Below are positions 58,896-64,000 of a DNA stretch of 64,000 nucleotides, piece after piece. The DNA is taken from NCBI GenBank assembly GCA_002205965.3, contig NADL03000682.1, positions 558,001 to 622,000 on the forward strand, given 5' to 3'. A program made the translations under genes and the position numbers. The notes under the pieces were generated by a model, which worked only from the letters and a program-made list of their open reading frames with translations, did no database searches and was not told where the DNA came from. Source of the DNA: Kappaphycus alvarezii. Its lineage: Eukaryota > Rhodophyta > Florideophyceae > Gigartinales > Solieriaceae. Each line of letters starts with the position of its first letter. Within the stretch, counting starts at the first letter, position 1.

Positions 58896-59702
58896 CTACT
58901 TTTTTCTTCCCCCTTTCCTCCGTTTCGGGTATTCAATCTGGGCAGATTTACTGTCCGAGGCATTATTCTCGTCTTCTTTGTTCCCTTTCTCGCCGAATTT
59001 TAGGCTTCCGAGTCGGTTATTGGGGTTTTGCGGATTGATCCAGCAATCCGCACGCTTGTGTCCCGTACGGTTGCAACAAGTGCATTTAACTTTTTCCACC
59101 ATTACTTGAGTGATTTCCGTATCGGTCTTTAGCGCTTTCCAGTCTTCAATAAGCCCGCTGGTTAGGGTTACCCTCTTGATGTAATTCCCGGCTAGCGTAT
59201 TGATTGCTGCCGTGAAGGGGGCAAGTTGGAGAAATTCGATGCATGCGGCGAGTATCCGGATGGTGACGTTGTCGTCGAGGTTGCAATTCTTGTTGCCGAG
59301 CTCCTCGACGATGCCAGCCATCTCATCGATGTGTTTGGCAATATGTACCTTCTTTTTCATGTACCGAACGGATACTAACTCGGAGATCTTCGTAATCTTC
59401 GGCACCATTGAGGTTGGCCGATAACGGGCATCGAGCTTTTCCAACATCTCCTTGGGATTTGCGATAGCCATTCGGATGACACGCAGAGCTTAGCCACTGA
59501 GGGCTAGCACAATAATGTTGCTAGCCTGACGCTGGACTTCAATGAACTTGGCCTTATGCATAGAGGTTTCCTTAGCTGTTTCTTCAGTGAATAAATCAGA
59601 TAAATACTTCGCGGAACATGCGGCTATAACCAGAATTTTCCACAAACCGTAAGTGGCCTTGTCATCAAGAGGTTGGATGCGGAGCTTGTCTTGGTCCCAC
59701 AT
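58896..59702 (-). pseudogene. Copia Gag with zinc knuckle
   Basis: ATG at 59702, 90 bases after the 5' LTR. One in-frame TAA at 59490-59492 splits it. The second part ends with the CCHC knuckle CTCCNRTGHKRADC and a basic tail RRKGGRKK. The TAG at 58896-58898 separates Gag from Pol in one frame, which could be a readthrough site in the parent element or a mutation. Confidence 0.8.
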
Positions 59703-59776
59703 GTTTCACGGGACTGTTCGGGCAATATATATTATTGAATCAGCGGTTGGATGATGGATGGCGGAGCTAAATAATA

Positions 59777-59791
59777 GCTGGGCCCATAACT
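59777..59791 (-). other. Primer-binding site for half tRNA-iMet
   Basis: Directly beside the 5' LTR, minus strand AGTTATGGGCCCAGC is complementary at 14 of 15 positions to the anticodon arm of eukaryotic initiator tRNA-Met (GCUGGGCCCAUAACC, from memory). This is the internal, half-tRNA priming known for Drosophila copia, not the usual 3'-end priming. Confidence 0.75.
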
Positions 59792-60206
59792 TGTCAGAAA
59801 AGATACGATGAAGATGCTGGGTTTTACTCGACTTTTCTTTGCCCCGATCGATAGAGTTCTGGCCTACTGCCCAGCCTAAGTACAATTACGTTCGTATAGA
59901 CTAAAAACACAAGGTTTCCGAATTAGAATATGCTAAATTTCCTTGATGCGCACCCTGCATCATCAGTAATTCCGTTCAGATTTAGTCCAGCATCATAAAA
60001 ACCTCAACAATGTTCTCGTAGGTGCGCCAGAAGGGCTTGTTTGCTTGATTGCGACATTAGACGTGACGGGTAAACAGAATAATCGAAACAAGACTCAATT
60101 TAGGTGACGATGTAAGAACGTAATCATAACGCATATGTATAAAATCAATTTTCACCTTGTCCATTCTAGGGTTGATGACGTCAACGTAATTTCATTCATT
60201 CCGAAA
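59792..60206 (-). repeat. 5' LTR of the copia element
   Basis: Minus strand starts TTTCGGAATGAATGAAATTA (ends mutated from TGTAGG) and ends TCTTTTCTGACA. Confidence 0.85.
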
Positions 60207-60211
60207 CTGTA

Positions 60212-61439
60212 GGAGGAGTTTTTCGCTAGCGAGGTCACATTCATGAATGTGAGAAAAGCAATACAATGCTTGAGATACCAACAATACCTCGTCCTAAACG
60301 AAGTTTCTCAACTTTTACCATTGACAATGTTCTCACTTCGCTGTTCACTTCCTTGGCAATTTTTAAGCAAAATAACTTTGAGGTATAAAAAGGATGCAAT
60401 TTGATGCTTGATTTCTGTGATGGCTAAGAGGGATGAGAAATTAGAAAAATTTTTAGGTAAGAGTTTTTTTATTCTCGGAAATTGCAGGGACAGTTGCATG
60501 GAGAGCAATAGAATATTTTTGGGGGATCTTTTCTGTATTTGAAAAAACACACCATGACAAATTTTATACCAAATATGACATGACTTGTACTGCTAGATGC
60601 TCAACTGCGCATAAAAGACCCCGATTCTTGGAATTAATCTCTACCATCTATAGAAGAGATTATTGAAACCTACACGCCTAACATGTAGCATATACTTAAA
60701 CGTTGTGAGGTCGTTTCGCAGAGACGTGCAGTATGCAAAGTCTCTAAAAGATGTCCAAATTCTAGTCCTGAATTTTTAATGCTCAGTTTCAACTTGATTT
60801 CTTAAAATTATTGTCCAGCTATGGATCTTAATGTTGCTCGTGTATTGTTCACAGAAAGCAAAATTGTAAACCTTGCAAAGTTTCTTTAAAGATGTGTTAA
60901 TGTTTTAATCAGGAAAAACAACAATGAAGAGAAGGCCGAGAGTCACTTGCTTATCTTTTTAGTGATGTTTTGAACGAATATAATTCAAATTTCATTGATC
61001 GGTGGTGCCTCAATAGAAATGGGCGCAATTTCGGCGAGGCATGTGATTAGATTGAGAAAGCATACGCTAGGGAAGTTAAATTAGATGAAATGATCTGCAC
61101 CGCCAAGATGGCCCGCCTCACCTTCAGTGACTTGCTGAACTCATTGCTTTACGTGTGCGATCTTTACAAGAAGGTTGCGTTCAATCCCAATTCCAAGTAC
61201 GAAATACTGCGAAAGGCAGTAAAGGAGGATGGGCGGCTTTCAGAATTCATCCTAATAAAATGCCCTCATGCCTTTAACGACCCGAAGTATACTATTGTGG
61301 AGTTTGGCAGGAACTCGGAGACATATCGTTCAAATACGCTCATTATGAGATCAGGGGACTTCCACTTGCGAGAGTGAAAATTATTGATTGGTATCTTTCT
61401 CAAAAAATACTTTGGACGAACACATTCCGCTTTGAAGAC
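60212..61439. other. No gene assigned
   Basis: AT-rich. A plus-strand frame of 95 codons (61090-61377) with KMARLTFSDLLNSLL may be the 5' part of the adjacent gypsy remnant; it is not recognised by motif. Confidence 0.3.
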
Positions 61440-62130
61440 AATAGTAGGGACAATATCAGGGAAAAGGTGAAAATCAAACTGAGCAAAGGCTTCCTTGCGT
61501 AGGACTCTATAAAAATACTCGGCCACCTCGTAGAGTGAGGGTGACTCAAAAGCGTCTAGAAAGATACTAGGAAAATCGATCTGGCACAAATAATCACTTA
61601 AAACCGAAATTCAGAGCGTAATTTTGTCGAGCATGGTATCAACAAAGTTTTGTCAGAGATTTTTCCATGAGTGCAGCTCCACCTCACGCAGAAACTTCGA
61701 AAATCAGAAATTTTTCTAGAAAAAGGAAATAAAAATCCCACTCAACGAACTGTCAAAAATAGGAGCCCTTCAGTACTCATGTGCTTGTATTCAGAAAAGC
61801 CATCTGAATTAGTAACGGATGCATCTGATCGATATTTGGTAATATTTTTTTTTAAAAAGGTTGAAACATTTCGGAGTCTCACTCTTAGTGATGCAGAGAA
61901 TAAATATATGTCTTTGAAAAAGGAAGCAATGAGATTATTTTTTGCATTGAAAAAGTTTCTTGTTCAAACTTAACATCTCGAAAATTTCTCTCTAACTGCT
62001 GATCACTAAGGAGTTAAGGTACATAATTACAGAAGAAAATTTTACATCAAAGGCTGCTTAAATGACTCGAACTTTAGCAGTGTATCATTTCGAAGAATCA
62101 GAACACGTTTGCTCTGAGTGAAGGGAAGCT
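61440..62130 (+). pseudogene. Ty3/gypsy Pol remnant (RT end and RNase H)
   Basis: KIKLSKGFLA-stop-DSIKILGHLVE matches the KCEF...YLGH...VS turn after the RT palm. ELVTDASDRYLV, LTLSDAENKYMSLKKEAM and LFFALKKFL followed by LTADH are the gypsy RNase H motifs. Stops occur throughout. No LTR was found nearby. Confidence 0.65.
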
Positions 62131-63523
62131 TTTCCGACTCAGTAAAGGCAGTACTAGAGTAGTATCTCTATTACAAGGAATAATTAACATCTTGATGACA
62201 ATTAATAGTAAGCTAGGTAATTATATTCTCGGGAAAACAAAAAAAATTCATTACGGACAGATGTTGGTGGTCAAAAATGCAAAAACATGTGTACAAGTCC
62301 GTCAAATAATGTGATAACTGACACAAATGCATTACAATCCAAAAGTACAGAGATACAGTATGTTTCTGGATTTCAGGCCTTATTGAAACTTTTTCAACCA
62401 ACTTTGTATGGCCATACAGAGAAACATCCTCTAGATTTAAATTTCTTCTCATAGAAGTTGAGAATCTTACTATATAGCCAACAGCGATCACAACTGAAGA
62501 GGCTTCTGAGGATTTTGTCCTTGTCTTCGTGTAAAAAATAAATAATTGAGCCATTATATATCCAGAAAAGAATCAACTTGGGTAATTATTACTGTTTGTT
62601 TATAACCACTTTTCTAGACTGTTTAAGAGAAGAAGATATTTAGCTGAAAACGTTTTTCGCCCATGCTTTATATCCAACGGGAAATATTAAAGAATGATGG
62701 GAACAATTGAGCAAGAGGCAGTGAAAAATATTGAAAGAAAAAACTTCAATATGTAAAATGATATAGTAAATATACTGCATGTGTTTCGCTTAAGAAACTG
62801 TGCAAATTTTTGCTCACCATTCGAGCGCAGGTACGTAAATGCTGCAAGAACTCTAGAAGGTTGGAAAAAAATAATATCGATGAAGCAAACAAGAAGGTCG
62901 CGTTATATGCACAAAATATTGGAGATCACACCAAGCAGTGTCAAAGAAAAGAAACAAAAGTCCGAATCAGCAAGCTCAAATCATCCCGGTCGGCTCCAAA
63001 GTCCTTGCCGTTTATGTTGAAGCCATTTAAAAAGCTGTTAGGTGGCCTAAATTCCAAACAATGTTCTCCAACCCTTTCTCTATCAAGGAGTAGAAACACC
63101 GACATTGCATTCTCTGCTCAACCTCAGAGGAGGGATCGAAAAGTTAAATCCACGCACATTGTCTTGATCCTTATCATCTTAGACCTGAACAGTTTTTGCT
63201 CACCGTGAAATACGTGCAATCACAAAATACATTGGTTCATAGTTACAGAAGGATTTAGTCGGGAGAAGAAAGAACTCCGGGATAGATTTGATCTTTCAAG
63301 AAGGACTAATCCGAGCAGAACTTCATCATAAACTTACACATTAACGTATTCTTATGTTTCTGTACGTTGAAAGGACCATTTTTTCCTAAAGAAGATCAAA
63401 CTCTATTATTAATAATTATTTCCTCATTCCGAAGCGGGAGATTTATGGAACCAGGTTCAATTTAGGTGAAAATAATATATCATTATTCTATATCAAGATA
63501 TGGGGGAGTAGATACCAGTGATT
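62131..63523. other. No gene assigned
   Basis: AT-rich. A plus-strand frame at 62810-63208 (132 codons, no ATG start) is Lys/Ser-rich (KKVALYAQNIGDHTKQCQRK) and not recognised. Confidence 0.25.
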
Positions 63524-63947
63524 TTATAAATCTACCTGAATGTCTTGGAGAGAATAATCGTCTTGTTCTGCTCTCATCCAGATGTTTTTAGAGGATGTCG
63601 GACTGATTTTCATCAGAAAAAAGGCACGTCCACGTGTTTTCAAGAAAAACAGTGGACGTGAACTTCGGATTACGAGGGAGTCGGATCGGGAGTTTATATT
63701 GTTAATTGACAACTGCAGCCCCCAGTACCCATAGTAGTTACCCAAACGTACCTCATTTGTCACATTTTGCTGTAAAATGTCTACTATACCTTCCAGCACT
63801 TCTTCGGCATCGTGCTTTCCAACTGGAGCGTCCGTTGGTCAAAATTTGAAGGCCATCTACGAAGTAGATATTTTGCCGACGATGCTCGTGATGAAAAGAA
63901 TCTGGAATGGTACGGACGAGAAGCTGATCGACAATTGTGGTCAACAC
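63524..63947 (-). other. Unassigned open frames at the window edge
   Basis: Two overlapping minus-strand frames (63947-63753 and 63799-63524) with DQLLVRTIPDSFHHEHRRQN and LEGIVDILQQNVTNEVRLG. They look coding-like and could be one frameshifted protein running in from beyond the window. Not recognised. Confidence 0.25.
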
Positions 63948-64000
63948 GCAATATTAGAATCAGATGGTCACCTCGCGGAAGTCAGTCTTACGCATGGTGA

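Larger units (their letters stand above)
55223..60206 (-). mobile_element. Complete Ty1/copia-type LTR retrotransposon, decayed
   Basis: Two LTRs, 55223-55638 and 59792-60206, of equal length (416 and 415), differ at roughly one base in eight by eye, so the insertion is old. The target duplication CTGTA is perfect (55218-55222 and 60207-60211). The order on the minus strand, Gag with zinc knuckle, protease, integrase, RT, RNase H, is that of Ty1/copia. Internal stops and frame changes rule out activity. Confidence 0.9.

Noticed and set aside
62213-62576. Minus-strand frames of 60-113 codons near the gypsy remnant
   Set aside because: No motif, AT-rich composition and no continuity with the gypsy motifs on the plus strand.

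Overview
The window looks like nuclear DNA of a eukaryote with a repeat-rich, mostly AT-rich genome. Evidence is an intron-containing tRNA-Leu(CAA), TATA-type promoters, a small secretory-type gene, LTR and non-LTR retroelements with host-target duplications, and very long AT-rich stretches without genes. The lineage (fungus, alga or other protist) cannot be settled from the sequence alone. Family names A, B and C below are labels used only in this answer.

Layout. 1-3.6 kb is a pile-up of truncated copies of two related non-LTR-type retroelement families (A and B) that end in a restriction-like endonuclease (RLE) domain. 4.3-5.9 kb holds a CAP/SCP-like host gene split into two overlapping frames. 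6.5-10.8 kb is the longest family B element: N-terminal domain, reverse transcriptase, Cys/His knuckle and RLE domain. It is frameshifted, damaged at the RT active site and split by a 723-bp solo LTR. 10.8-20 kb is an AT-rich desert. 20-23.2 kb holds more B fragments and a second copy of the same solo LTR. 24.0-26.4 kb is a strikingly GC-skewed island encoding, on the minus strand, a proline-rich C2H2 zinc-finger protein with shifted frames. The tRNA gene lies at 26.9 kb. 27.2-31.1 kb has further A and B fragments and a diverged long direct repeat. 31-41.7 kb is again an AT-rich desert.

42.4-50.5 kb contains scattered element fragments, including a repeated unknown coding segment and a third RLE relative (family C). 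A small secreted-protein gene lies at 51.4-51.6 kb. 53.3-54.7 kb has another solo LTR and an inverted B cassette. 55.2-60.2 kb is a complete but decayed Ty1/copia retrotransposon on the minus strand with both LTRs, a 5-bp target duplication and a primer-binding site matching the anticodon arm of initiator tRNA-Met. A Ty3/gypsy remnant lies at 61.4-62.1 kb.

Host genes are few: the CAP gene, the zinc-finger gene, the secreted-protein gene and the tRNA. Everything else recognisable is mobile-element debris in nested layers. The order of some insertions can be read: B elements came first, then the solo LTRs landed inside them.
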